Source: Gracilaria domingensis (Eukaryota > Rhodophyta > Florideophyceae > Gracilariales > Gracilariaceae). From it: a stretch of 64,000 bases of DNA. Below the pieces are notes generated by a model that saw nothing but the letters and a program-made list of their open reading frames with translations, did not search any database and was not told where the DNA came from. Within the stretch, counting starts at the first letter, position 1; the number at the start of each line of letters is the position of its first letter. Below are positions 27,647 to 40,900 of this stretch, in pieces. Made by a program: the position numbers and the translations under genes. Location of the stretch: contig VCMS01000030.1 of NCBI GenBank assembly GCA_022539475.1, positions 124,001 through 188,000 of the forward strand, given 5' to 3'.

Positions 27647-30600
27647 GTGGACTCTGAGCACCTTGGTGTCTTGCGTCGCCCGTGGATACGGTCTAAGAAC
27701 AGCCGGTTCCCGGATAGAGTCCTGGTCATGGCGAAACGTAACTACAAAGTTTACGCCGACCTGGGTGTTTCCGACCAGTACATGGTTCGGCAGTTGTCCG
27801 TGCTCGATACAGGAGCTGGGCCAAATTTCTTGGTTGAATCGATGATTCCGCCGCACTTGCGGTCTCGCGTTCGTGCGGCGCCGCAGATTGACATAGCGGA
27901 TGCGAACAATCGGCCACTTTCGACTGTGGGAGTAATAGACCTGCTCGTCAGGCTTGGCCGCTACGTGGCGAAGCTCGATTTCTTGGTTTGCAAGCAACCC
28001 GCTGCGCCGGTTATCCTCGGCTGCGACTTCTGTGACCGCTTCGTCGATGCAATTCGACCGCGGAAGCGAACCATCGAAATGGAAGATGGACTACTGTACC
28101 GATCGTTCGGCGTCCCCTACGCCGGGCTCTGAAGAAGCAAGTCCCTTTGCCTGCGGCACAGAAGCCTACAGCCGATGAACGGAAGTCTACAAAGCTCCGA
28201 GTAGCTCGGCCCATTTCCATCCCGCCTGAATCACAGGTCTGGGTTACTGTGACCTCCCCACAATGTGGCTTACAAACGGTACAACCGTTGCCTGCGTTAC
28301 AGGAGAAGCATCAGCTTGCCCTCGCTAATGGGATTGTTTTCGTCGAACCCGAGAAGCCTTTTCAGGTGCTGGTTGCGAACTTCAGCCGTTTTTCTCAAAG
28401 GTTGGTTAGGAGCCAAGTTATTGGTTCGTTGCTTCCGCACCCTGCGGCTATAGTGCCTACTCAGGTTTCTATTGCCGAGGTTCTCGGAATCCTCGAAGCT
28501 GAGGAGGGGGAGGCGGAACGGAACAATTCCGAAACGAATACTGGACCGAACAGTTCGTCGGAAGATGCTACGCCGACTTCGTCGGATGCAAATAACCGCA
28601 CCCTGTCGAAGGAGGCAATGCCGACCTCGTCGGAGAGTAATGATACGGACCTGAGTGCTGCTGACACGAAGGATAAGGCAATACAGGAACTGGAGTCTCT
28701 GGATCTTGAACATGTCCCAGAGACTCACCGCGATAAATTGCGGCACATGCTTGAGGAGTTCACGCCCATGTGGGATGGCACTCTGGGTAAGATTGGTATT
28801 ACCGAACATCGGATTGATTTGCTACCGAATACTCGGCCCATTTCACAGCACCCTTACAGGGCAGGACCAACAGCTCGGCAGGAGGAGAAAGCTCAAGTTG
28901 AGAAGATGCTCCGCGCTGGAGTTATCGAGCCGGCTCAGTCACCTTGGGCATCGCCGGTGGTGCTCGCGCCCAAAGCTGATGGGTCTTGGCGATTTTGCAT
29001 CGATTACCGCAAGCTAAACGCGGCTACGGTCAAGGATGTGTATCCTATCCCACGAATGGATGAATGCATCGATTCATTGGGCGACGCGAAAGTGTTCACA
29101 ACCCTAGACGCGAATTGGGGCTATTGGCAAGTTCCCGTGAGGGCTGAGGATCGTGACAAGACAGCCTTCGTTTGTCATGAAGGATTGTACCGATTCAATC
29201 GGATGCCCTTTGGGTTAACGAACGCGCCAGCCACTTTTCAACGAGCTGTGGATATTTTGCTAGCCCGCTTTAAGTGGAAGACTTGCCTGGTATACCTGGA
29301 TGACATCATTGTCTACTCCAGCAACCTGGATGAGCACTTGACCCACGTACGGGATGTGATGCGAGTCCTACGCGATGCAGGCATTACGCTCAAGCTCAAG
29401 AAGTGTGAGTTCTTTACCGAAACCGTCAGGTATCTCGGCCATGTTATCCGTCCGGGACGGCTTTCGATTGACGAAGTACGCGTGAAATCCCTCAAAGAGG
29501 CTAAGCATCCGAGGACGCAGACGGAACTCCGATCTTTTCTCGGCTTGTGCAATGTGTATCGCCGCTTCATTCCGAACTTCGCGGATATCGCTGCACCTCT
29601 GAACGAGCTTCTTCGCAAAGGACAGCCAGTCGATCTGGAAGAATTCGATGACCGCAAGGCCGCGGCTTTCTCGTCGCTCGTGGACGCGGTGACATCGCCA
29701 CCTGTTTTATCCCTGCCTAGGGCTGGTTTGCCATATGCAGTGGATACGGATGCGAGCGACTACCAAGTCGGCTGTGCCCTATTCCAGACCACCAATGATG
29801 GCGAGCGATTGCCAATTGGGTATTGGTCAAGAAGCCTCAACGTTCACGAGAGGAATTACTCGGTATCCGAGAAGGAGTGCTTGGCAGTTGTCTGGGCGTT
29901 ACAGACACTGCGGCCCTATCTTATGGGCACCCGCTTCATTGTTCATACCGATCATTCGGCATTACGCTGGCTACTCTCTATAGCAGAGCCATCTGGCCGC
30001 TTGATGCGGTGGAGACTTCGCTTGTCGGAATTCGATTTCGAAATCCGTTACAAGAAAGGACTCCTGAACACTCAGGCTGATGCACTGTCCCGCTTGGAAA
30101 CAGCGGCTGAAGCTGCGCCAGTCGATGATCTGGAGATACCGTGCTTCCTCGTGGAAGACGGCTCGAGCGATGCCGATGAAGAATCGGAAGGATGGGACAT
30201 CTACGATGCTGTTTTAGCCGTGTCAGACACGCAACCCGAACCGGGCTCTTTCGTACCGATCAAGCCGGAGGAACTCATCCGGGAGCAGCACACCGACCGT
30301 TTTTGTACGGAGATTCGTAGTCGTCTAAACGGTAGAGCACAGTTGCCTTTCGTCGAGAACGACCAAGGATTTCTAATCCGAACTGTCGGAAACAGGCCAC
30401 AGATTGTGGTTCCGCACTCACTTCAGTCACGAGTACTGCATTTGTCGCACTACGCGAAGTTGTCAGCCCACCCTGGTGGCAGGAAGTTGTACTACACCTT
30501 ACGGAAGGACTTTTACTGGCCAGCAATGGCTTTCGACGCGTATGCCACTGTTCGTGGATGTTCTGACTGCGCGAAGAACCGCGTCAAACTGCGGAAGTAC

Positions 30601-33054
30601 TCCAAGAAGTTGGTACTCTTCCCTGCTAGGGCTCCACTTGAATTCGTGGCAATTGACTTGCTCGGCGAGTTTATCCGCACTCGCCGGGGAAACCGATTTC
30701 TACTTGTGATCACCGACCGTTTTTCTAAACTGGTACGGACTGTGCCTTTGACGAAGGTTACCGCCAGTGCGGTCGCCCAAGCTTTCGTTACACACTGGGT
30801 TTTTGTCTACGGACCGCCGATTGACCTGTTATCGGACAATGGACCGCAATTTACGGCTAAGTTCTTTCAGGACGTTTGCCGCATCTTGCGGATCCAAAAC
30901 TGGTTTACGACAACATACCACCCCCAGAGTAATGGGCAGGTTGAACGTTTTAACCGCACAATGCTTAATGCATTACGGACATTCGTTGCCGAGCATCCGT
31001 CGGAGTGGGATCAATACACCGATGCGGTGACATATGCCTACAATACGCAGGTTCATCGCACTACTCAGATCTCGCCGTTCGAGCTTGTGCTATCACGCGT
31101 TCCACCTTCGGTGGCTATCGAGCCACAGCCAACTTTGGATAAGTTCCCCTCGCCTCGTCTACACAGGGACGCCTGGAAGGCCTGGCTTAAGAACATCATT
31201 CCTACAGTTAGGCAAAACATCGATAAGGCACAAGCCGCGTACAAGCAGAATTTCGACGCACGAATGCGCAGGGGTGCCCCTCAGATCAGGGAAGGTAACT
31301 ACGCCTTCCTACGGAAGGAATACTATAACCCGGAAAAGGAGAAGAGGCATAAGCTCTCTCCTATCGCGGACGGCCCCTACAGGGTTATTTCTATCACCGA
31401 TACAACGGTTGTCCTCGATATTGAGGGTGAACACGAGCGTTTTTCGCGCGATCGCGTAACGCCTGCGCCACAGCCTGTTCGTCAGGAAAAGCAACCGGAA
31501 ACGCCGGACAGCGCTACGCCTACTGTGGACCAAGCCGCGACAGCGGGAGAGCGCGCTTCGTTGTCAGTCCTGCCGCATCCTAGCCGCGGACTTGCTGATT
31601 TGCCGGCAAAGCCGGAAGCTAACCCGCCAGTCTCGAACGCCGCACATGTCCACACGCGGATACTGGCCCCTCAGGGGATCCTCACCACCACCCCCGACGC
31701 TCCAACTGAGGAGGGGGAGGAGGAGGTAAGTCGCTCGATTTCGTTGTCGCCGTCGTCGACGGAAGTGCCTTTGCAGGCCTCCGGGCCGCACGCAAGTCGT
31801 GGTGAAAGCACGCGGACGCGCGACGTACAGCCGAAGATTCGGAAAGAAGCGAGAAACGCGCAGTTATCGCGGAAGCCTAAAGAGGAACGCACCACTTCGG
31901 TGGAGCACGAAGCCGGAGAACCGGAAGAACACCAGGATGTAGCTGCTGCAGAAGTCGCCGCTTCGCCCGCGGATAGCACTGTACGGCCGTCACAGACGGA
32001 AGGACCAGAGCCTGCCCCAGCTGTGCAGCGTGAGACCGGTACGCCGGAAAAGAGGGTGGTAACCACCGCAGCAGCCACGTCGAATGCGGAAAGTACATGC
32101 CCGCCGCAGTCGGAGCCCGGCAGCGGCAGCGCACTCGCGTCAAAAGAAGCCGGAAGACCGGAAAAGAAGCCTGTCCAGAAAGACCGTGTTGTTACGGCAG
32201 ACCCGATTTCGGGAGATTTTATTGAAGCATCGAGTGATAAAGCCGTTGAAAACACGGAGGCAACCGCCGCAACAGCAGGCCGACATGCCACAGTAGGTGG
32301 GCAGCAGCTCAACGCTGCACACGCGCGCACGCTGCGCCAAGTGTCTGGCTTCGCCGGCGATCCGCCTCCAGTGGAGGGTGACAACACACGAGCCGGGCAC
32401 GTGCCCGCTGTAAGGCTTGCGGCCGCCGGAAACGGAAATTCCGAATTTGAATCGGCAACGCACAGCCGTGCAACGGCGCAGGCCCCACCGCCAGCAATGC
32501 TTGGCAAGGCGTCGCCTCGGCACGTGCCACGGCACCACTCGCTGGCACACCGCATTGCGAACCGTTCACCCTCACTTCGGGAGATCTTGCCGGAACGCCG
32601 GAAGCTCGCTATTCGAGAACACCGAAGCTCGGTAACAGCCCGACAATACGGGAAGGAAAGCCAGAACTCTGGAAGCCGGAATGACATGGAAACACCATGG
32701 TCAAAATGGCTCTCGCCTGGCGTACAGGATGTCTTGCCGTCAGGACGGAAGCCGAAAGTAACCAATGAAGCCCACGACGGGAGAGGTAACAACGACACCT
32801 CGAGAGAGGATACATCGACAAAGCCGCATCCTGCGCGGAAGGTCCTCGATGAGGAGTATGTCATTGACCGTCTGATAAGTCACGGCTACGCCCCTGACGG
32901 GGAACTACTGTATCGAGTCCGTTGGTACGGCTACGCCTCTTCAGAGGATACGCACGAGCCCATTGAGCACTTGCCTCGCTCGAAGGTCTTGCAGTACCAC
33001 CGTCGCACACGGACACCGATACCGGCTACGCTGGACAAGGCCCAAGTGGGTTGA
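27647..33054 (+). pseudogene. pol: pol region of copy A with C-terminal chromodomain
   Basis: Domains in order: aspartic protease (LDTGAGPNFL), reverse transcriptase (FCIDYRKLNAAT, then VYLDDIIVYS), RNase H (YAVDTDASDYQVGC), integrase with an HHCC zinc region and DDE core (AIDLLGEF, LSDNGPQFT, YHPQSNGQVERFNRTM), then a long Ala/Pro/Glu-rich linker of roughly 500 residues and a chromodomain at the extreme end (LLYRVRWYGYASSEDTHEPI). The chromodomain marks it as a chromovirus; such domains steer integration to modified histones. About one break is seen. Confidence 0.88.
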
Positions 33055-34840
33055 CCACCCACGTCTCTATTGAGCACAGCCGTCCCAGACGGAATATGCC
33101 GCGTTATGCGGACAGTATTGCATTACGCAAGAATATGCCGCGTCAAGCGGATGCAACTTGAAGTTAACTCGAGATCACTTAGCCGCCTCAGGCGGACCAG
33201 GCCGCTCTAAGCGGACAGCTTTTCGCTGAACAAACATGCCGCGAAATGCGGAAGCCACTTACAGTGGAGAAGAAGAAGAAGAAAGAAGCCTAGAAGAAGG
33301 AAAAGAAGCCAGGATACTGGAATGAAGACTATGAAGTTATGATTCTACAGCCGCTCACTGCGGAAGGCTAGCCTCTCTCTCGCGGGTCATTCGCAACAGC
33401 CTTGAATGAGGTATTGCCCACTGAGAAGGGGAGAGCAGAAGAGAAATTTTGAGCCAAGCCGGCAACGGCTGGATGAATTACCACTACTATCCTGGTCATG
33501 CCCCATCATCTATACCACCTTCTGGTGCCAATACATATCGCACAGTGCCGAGTCCCGTCGGTTTCTTTGCCGCAAAGACGGATTTACATTCGCCATTACT
33601 GGAAAATTGCTCTCGACCGTTCTCGCTTTTCACGGTTTCATAGCCCAGTGTTCTTGAGTTATATGAACGCTCATGGGTGTCTGGCATCTTTTGTACCGTT
33701 CTACGGCATTTTCGAAGTCCGTTTGTTGACGGTACGCCTTCATTTGTGACGAAGGTTTGAGCACTACAGTACTTCCAGTACGCTGGATCGGACATGTGCT
33801 GTATCCGTCACACGGCATTCCCGAAGATCTCGGCATCGCTAGACCAACTCTTTGGATGGTACGAAGCGCCTCTGGGAGATCCCTTTTCTTGGGGGAAGGC
33901 TGGACGCGAAGTTCCGAACTCATCTCGGTCGGTCAATCAACTTGCCCTTTTGGGATGTCCGAACTGGAACGATCGCGTTTGACCCACTTAATCGGGAGCA
34001 AATTCCGATCTTTCGGCGTACATTGACTCTACCTAGAGAGACTTAAACTTGAGTTGAATGGCTTATTGCCGTCTTCAACGGTTGTGGAGTTATGGCGCTC
34101 GCGAAAACACCCCCTGTCAGGCTATTTTTAGCACAACTTGGGACAGCGCTATCTCCGCAACGCGGCAGCGGATTGAGACGGAAACTGCCATCCAAATAGA
34201 GATTTGGCAGGGCTACAAGGAATGCAAGGGAATGCCGAGTTCGGGTATCGTTCAAGCCGCTCAGCGGAGTTGGTCAGTTTGCCGAATTTCGGTTGTTTAC
34301 AGCATACCTGAACCGAAACGACCTCGTTTGAGGCACTTCCCAGTCTTCAAATCCAACTTTTTTGGGCTCGATCGTCTTATACGACGCAGGAGAAATATCC
34401 GACTAGCCGGTTTGCTCCGTACTTGACGGCAAGCCGAAAACTCGGAAGTGCCGAAACTGGTGAAGGACGTACTGTAGCCGATATCAGTCGGGGGTTTTCG
34501 CTCAATGACGCCCACCGTCGTGGACGGGAGCCTCTCTGAGGAGGATGTAGGACTCATTGTCGCTTGTGTAGGAGACACGTACAGCCGCTAGGATGCGGAA
34601 GGGGAGCCCAACACTGGGAATTTTCGCGAACGACCTGAGAAACCTGCGGGCAGTCCGGACCCGTCGTTGACGTTTTCGACACCTCGACAAGGAGGCTCGT
34701 GGTCACTGCCCTACGCGAGAAGCCCCCTGGGGGATCTGGGACGATTCGACCGAGGAGTTCGGCTTGCGAGGATGGATTGCCGGGTTCCGGGTCGTCAACC
34801 GCATCTTTGCGCGTTGTGCCTCGTCCTGAGGAGGGGGAGA
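33055..34840. other. 3' untranslated part of copy A
   Basis: The first ~370 bases repeat GCCGC..GCGGA-type short inverted motifs and match copy B closely. After about 33430 the two copies share little. No long ORF is found here, in contrast to copy B. It ends in the polypurine tract. Confidence 0.6.
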
Positions 34841-35640
34841 TGTAGTGCAAATTGCGCCAATATTATGCGCATTTTACAGTGCATATTATGCACCGGGTGT
34901 CCATTGCTGGACCCCGGCCTGCTGGCACATTTCTTAGAATTAGTAATTTATTTTGCCTAATATTTTAGGAATTTACACTGGCACGCCTCGGCCTCCACAG
35001 TACTTAGGTGTGCCGACTGCGCGCCAGCTTCACTCAGTAAACCTCAACGAGGCCTTTGGCTCTGATCTTCTTGCCGCTTGCGCACCGGTCACCAGCCCCA
35101 TCCTGGGAATACCGCCGCAATTCCGGGCTGATCAACCAACCTCCGTCCCTGAGGAGTACTAATCCGTCGTCACGGCACTTTTCTTATCTATTTTATTGTT
35201 TTCATTTCCGTCTTACGGCTTTCGCTACTCTGCCCTACATTGTAGGTTTGTTTTATTTGTCTCGGGAGTTTTCCCGCTTATCGCGAGTCAGTGCTCCGCA
35301 GTGCGGCTCGTTTGTTGATCTTTTGTCGTCCCATACCGTTGGGCTGGATACCCCCACTCGCTGTGGCTCGCCGGAACCATCCGGATACCTACGCCGATTC
35401 TACCCCCTTCTACCTCCGACTGCACGCCCAGATCGGGCCACCCGGATTACACCCGGCTCGTGTTGCCCTATCGGAGGTTCTGCCGCTCGACTGCCCTTCA
35501 CAGGGAGCAGGGCCTGAACACCACTGAGGTGCTCGTCCGCGACGCGGTTTGTTGTTTTCNGCAGGGCCTGAACAACCTGAGGTGCTTTCGTCCCGCGACG
35601 CGGGCTTGTTGTTTTCCCCGTCGAGGGTTTTGGCACCACA
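34841..35640 (+). repeat. Middle LTR shared by copies A and B, contains an N
   Basis: 800 bp from TGTAGTGCAA to GGCACCACA, nearly identical to 24614-25356 except around 35460-35640. There an undetermined base (35560) is followed by a second, homopolymer-altered copy of about 55 bases (GCAGGGCCTGAACA...). This looks like a sequence join. A TGGTATC primer-binding-like site follows. Confidence 0.85.
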
Positions 35641-35806
35641 AACTGGTATCCGCGACCTAGAATCGGCTTTAGCTGGCCAACGGTTCGTTGGAGTTGGGTT
35701 CGTTTGTTTGGAGTCCAGATAGTCGGGAATATCCGTTCTTACGGTTCTTCATTGTCCGTTTTCGGAAGTTGTTTGGTTGCCCATTGGCCGACTGTGTCGG
35801 TGAACG

Positions 35807-37815
35807 ATGTCGTCCCGTCGCAGGAGTGGCGCGCCACGTGCCGCTTCTGTGCCCGGTTCGTCCGGCTTGCCGGCAAGTTTGCCTCCGTTGCCGAAGGACG
35901 CACTGGAGGTCCCAGGCAATGGCGACCCGAAACCGGCTTCCCGGGGCCGCCGTTCTGATAACGGGACCCCACCCACTCGTGGGCCAACTGAAACCGCACC
36001 TGCGGCTGATGCCGCCGCAGCGGTTGACGTTATGTCGTCGCGGTCCGACGAGTATACCCTCCGTGAATTAGAGGCTCAGGTTCGCATCCTGCAGAACTCC
36101 CAAGTGGGCCTCATCCGGGATATTACGAAACTCCGGCAACGGCTCGATGAAGCCGGTGTCCGGGATGTTTCGAGCGACGTCCGTGTTTTACGGTCTGATG
36201 TCAACCAGATTATGGAACACCGACAGGTGTCGGCTGGTCTGCACGAGCAGGCTGCCGCACGCCTGGACCGCCTGGCTACCCGTCTGGAGACGGTCGAGCA
36301 AATCATCGTATCTGATGCTGTTGCGCCGGGAGCCCCGGTTTCTGAGGGTTCTCAGCACTCGCGCCGTTCCCGGGATCGTCCGGCAAAGAAGAAGGTCAAG
36401 GTTGAGTCTGACTCGTCTTCTTCATCCTCTTCTGATGAGGAGGGCCCCAAAAAGGGGTCGTCTACCGACTCTTCGGACAGCGCGGAAGAGCGCTCTCGCT
36501 ATCGTGCATCCCGTTCGCGGGCTACTGAAGCCACTTCTGGCGTTGCACGAGGCCGTACGAAAGGACGGAGACACCTCGGATTGAAGGAGTTGAAGCCGAC
36601 AAACTTACTGTATCGGAAGCTGCTATCTTACCGATATTATCGGCTTGATGACACGACGCCACAGAGGACCCCACGTGGGACTGGCAAAGTGCGAAATCAT
36701 CTCCGACAAATGGAGCTCACGCTAAAGCCCCACAAGTTCTCTGGGGAAGATCCAATTCTGGTCTTGGATTTTCTTAGCCGCTTCGTAGCGGAAGCCGATG
36801 TACTTCGGATGAGTGAGGCACAGGCCTACATCGCGCTGCCGTACTTTTTGACGGGTGTAGCCGAAGATCAATTCAATTCGGTTCGTGGGTCGTCTCGCGC
36901 CTCCGAAGGAGGAGTTACGTGCTGGCCGGAAGCGGTACAATATCTCCTGCGCTCTTACGCGACAGGCAATGCGATACAAGGTGCTATACTCGCGCTACGA
37001 GACACGAAGCAAGGAGCCGAAGAGTCGGAAACCGTTTATTCGACCCGCCTCAATAAGGCTTTCCACAGATGTGGCAACGTGTTCTCCGCAGCCGAGCGGT
37101 GTACGATGTTTGTTGATGGACTGGACCGATCAATTCGGACGTTGGTAGCCCATTATCGGGAGAACAAACGCCGGATTACCTATCTGGAACTCGTGCAATT
37201 TGCCCAAGCGAGGGAGATGCAGCTCGAGCACGCGCTGGTATCAAGACGCGCACGCGCCGACTCCTTCATGTAGAAGGCCGAGACTCCTCACTGCCTCACT
37301 CGCGAGGTTCTGTTCAAGGGGGTTATGATAACCTGCACCTGTTACAGGACGATGGTTCAATGCCGAGTTCGGAATTGCCGTCGACGACGGAGCAGTCTAC
37401 AGTGGACGGAGACCCCGCTCTGTACGCCGGACGTCAAGTCCCGGCATTGCCCGTGCCGCACTCTGGCGGATATCGAAGCCAACGCCCTGGATGGAGGGAC
37501 CCGTATCCTCCTCGACAGGAGCGCCGGCCGCCCAACGCGGATCTTCTTCGTCACCTTATTTGTCATACCTGTTACAGGCCAGGGCACATCGCTCCGAATT
37601 GCTTAATGCCCATACGGGATATGGCGAAGATAGTGCCTCAGTATGAGTCGTTGACGCCCGCCGAGCGGGAACGCGTTCCCGACAAATCGTACCTTCGTGC
37701 GAAGGCGGAGACTCAGCCTGGGAACCAGGAAACGGTGCCATCGAATGGTGGAACTGTAGCCGCCCCTGCGGAATCGCAACCTCCGCAGATTGGCGGCGAC
37801 GCTCAGAAAAACTGA
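35807..37815 (+). pseudogene. gag: gag region of copy B
   Basis: Same gag as copy A: coiled coil, acidic-Ser run, capsid-like region and zinc knuckle CHTCYRPGHIAPNC. Broken (about one break). Confidence 0.85.
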
Positions 37816-37931
37816 GCAAGGGAGCCTCCAGCAATGGAGAGGCGCCCCCAGCGACGGGGTTTAGTGCGCCTGAGGCTGAGAAGCCTCGCTCCCCGGTCAC
37901 AATCCTTTCGAGGAAACTGGCCACTACAGAC

Positions 37932-40900
37932 GTGGACTCTGAGCACCTTGGTGTCTTGCGTCGCCCGTGGATACGGTCTAAGAACAGCCGGTTCCCGGAT
38001 AGAGTCCTGGTCATGGCGAAACGTAACTACAAAGTTTACGCCGACCTAGGTGTTTCCGACCAGTACATGGTTCGGCAGTTGTCCGTGCTCGATACAGGAG
38101 CTGGGCCAAACTTTTTGGTTGAGTCTATGATTCCGCCGCACTTGCGGTCTCGCGTTCGTGCGGCGCCGCAGATTGATATAGCGGATGCGAACAATCGGCC
38201 ACTTTCGACTGTGGGAGTAATAGACCTGCTCGTCAGGCTTGGCCGCTACGTGGCGAAGCTCGATTTCTTGGTTTGCAAGCAACTCGCTGCGCCGGTTATC
38301 CTCGGCTGCGACTTCTGTGACCGCTTCGTCGATGCAATTCGACCGCGGAAGCGAACCATCGAGATGGAAGATGGGACTACTGTACCGATCGTTCGGCGTC
38401 CCCTTAGAAGGGCTCTGAAGAAGCAAGTGCCATTGCCTGCTGCGCAGGAGCCCACCGTCGATGAACGGAAGTCTACAAAGCTCCGAGTAGCTCGCTCTAT
38501 TTCCATCCCGCCTGAATCACAGGTCTGGGTTACTGTGACGTCCCCACAATGTGGCTTACAAACGGTACAACCGTTGCCTGCGTTACAGGAGAAGCATCAG
38601 CTTGCCCTCGCTAATGGGATTGTTTTCGTCGAACCCGAGAAGCCTTTTCAGGTGCTGGTTGCGAACTTCAGCCGTTTTCCTCAACGGTTGGTTAGGAGCC
38701 AAGTTATTGGTTCGTTGCTTCCGCACCCTGCGGCTATAGTGCCTACTAAGGTTTCTATTGCCGAGGTTCTCGGAATCCTCGAAGCTGAGGAGGGGGAGGC
38801 GGAACGGAACAATTCCGAAACGACTGGACCGAACAGTTCGTCGGAAGATGCTACGCCGACTTCGTCGGATGCAAATAACCGCAGCCTGTCGAAGGAGGCA
38901 ATGCCGACCTCGTCGGACAGTAATGATACGGACCTGAGTGCTGCTGACACGAAGGATAAGGCAGTACAGGAACTGGAGTCTCTGGATCTTGAACATGTCC
39001 CAGAGACTCACCGCGATAAATTGCGGCACATGCTTGAGGAGTTCACGCCCATGTGGGATGGCACTCTGGGTAAGATTGGTATTACCGAACATCGGATTGA
39101 TTTGCTACCGAATACTCGGCCCATTTCACAGCACCCTTACAGGGCAGGACCGACAGCTCGGCAGGAGGAGAAAGCTCAAGTTGAGAAGATGCTCCGCGCT
39201 GGAGTTATCGAGCCGGCTCAGTCACCTTGGGCATCGCTGGTGGTGCTCGCGCCCAAAGCTGATGGGTCTTGGCGATTTTGCATCGATTACCGCAAGCTAA
39301 ACGCGGCTACGGTCAAGGATGTGTATCCTATCCCACGAATGGATGAATGCATCGATTCATTGGGCGACGCGAAAGTGTTCACAACCCTAGACGCGAATTG
39401 GGGCTATTGGCAAGTTCCCGTGAGGGCTGAGGATCGTGACAAGACAGCCTTCGTTTGCCATGAAGGATTGTACCGATTCAATCGGATGCCCTTTGGGTTA
39501 ACGAACGCGCCAGCCACTTTTCAACGAGCTGTGGATATTTTGCTAGCCCGCTTTAAGTGGAAGACTTGCCTGGTATACCTGGATGACATCATTGTCTACT
39601 CCAGCAACCTGGATGAGCACTTGACCCACGTACGGGATGTGATGCGAGTCCTACGCGATGCAGGCATTACGCTCAAGCTCAAGAAGTGTGAGTTCTTTAC
39701 CGAAACCGTCAGGTATCTCGGCTATGTTATCCGTCCGGGACGGCTTTCGATTGACGAAGTACGCGTGAAATCCCTCAAAGAGGCTAAGCATCCGAGGACG
39801 CAGACGGAACTCCGATCTTTTCTCGGCTTGTGCAATGTGTATCGCCGCTTCATTCCGAACTTTGCGGATATCGCTGCACCTCTGAACGAGCTTCTTCGCA
39901 AAGGCCAGCCAGTCGATCTGGAAGAATTCACAACCGCAAGGTCGCGGCTTTCTCGTCGCTCGTGGACGCGGTGACATCGCCACCTGTTTTATCCCTGCCT
40001 AGGGCTGGTTTGCCATATGCAGTAGATACGGATGCGAGCGACTACCAAGTCGGCTGTGCCCTATTCCAGACCACCAATGATGGCGAGCGATTGCCAATTG
40101 GGTATTGGTCAAGGAGCCTCAACGTTCACGAGAGGAATTACTCGGTATCCGAGAAGGAGTGCTTGGCAGTTGTCTGGGCGTTACAGACACTGCGGCCCTA
40201 TCTTATGGGGACCCGCTTCATTGTCCATACCGATCATTCGGCATTACGCTGGCTACTCTCTATAGCAGAGCCATCTGGCCGCTTGATGCGGTGGAGACTT
40301 CGCTTGTCGGAATTCGACTTCGAAATCCGTTACAAGAAAGGACTCCTGAACACTCAGGCTGATGCACTGTCCCGCTTGGAAACAGCGGCTGAAGCTGCGC
40401 CAGTCGATGATCTGGAGATACCGTGCTTCCTCGTGGAAGACGGCTCGAGCGATGCCGATGAAGAATCGGAAGGATGGGACATCTACGATGCTGTTTTAGC
40501 CGTGTCTGACACGCAACCCGAACCGGGCTCTTTCGTACCGATCAAGCCGGAGGAACTCATCCGGGAGCAGCACACCGACCGTTTTTGTACGGAGATTCGT
40601 AGTCGCCTAAACGGTGGAGCACAGTTGCCTTTCGTCGAGAACGACCAAGGATTTCTAATCCGAACCGTCGGAAACAGGCCACAGATTGTGGTTCCGCACT
40701 CACTTCAGTCACGAGTACTGCATTTGTCGCACTACGCGAAGTTGTCAGCCCACCCTGGTGGCAGGAAGTTGTACTACACCTTACGGAAGGACTTTTACTG
40801 GCTAGCAATGGCTTTCGACGCGTATGCCACTGTTCGTGGATGTTCTGACTGCGCGAAGAACCGCGTCAAACTGCGGAAGTACTCCAAGAAGTTGGTACTC

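Larger units (their letters stand above)
24614..35640 (+). mobile_element. Ty3/gypsy chromovirus copy A, young
   Basis: LTR retrotransposon of the Ty3/gypsy (Metaviridae) chromovirus kind: LTR 24614-25356, a TGGTCTC primer-binding-like site right after it, gag, pol (protease, reverse transcriptase, RNase H, integrase, C-terminal chromodomain), a polypurine tract ending GAGGAGGGGGAGA and the 3' LTR 34841-35640 shared with copy B. The two LTRs are nearly identical, so the insertion is recent. gag looks whole; pol has about one break, so the copy is a fossil in the strict sense. No 5-bp target duplication matching the far end of the array is seen. Confidence 0.9.

Noticed and set aside
31671-32864. 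397-codon minus-strand ORF under the pol linker in both chromovirus copies
   Set aside because: A shadow of the GC-biased low-complexity linker, Ser/Ala/Gly/Cys-rich and without a domain; it is kept because the copies are young.
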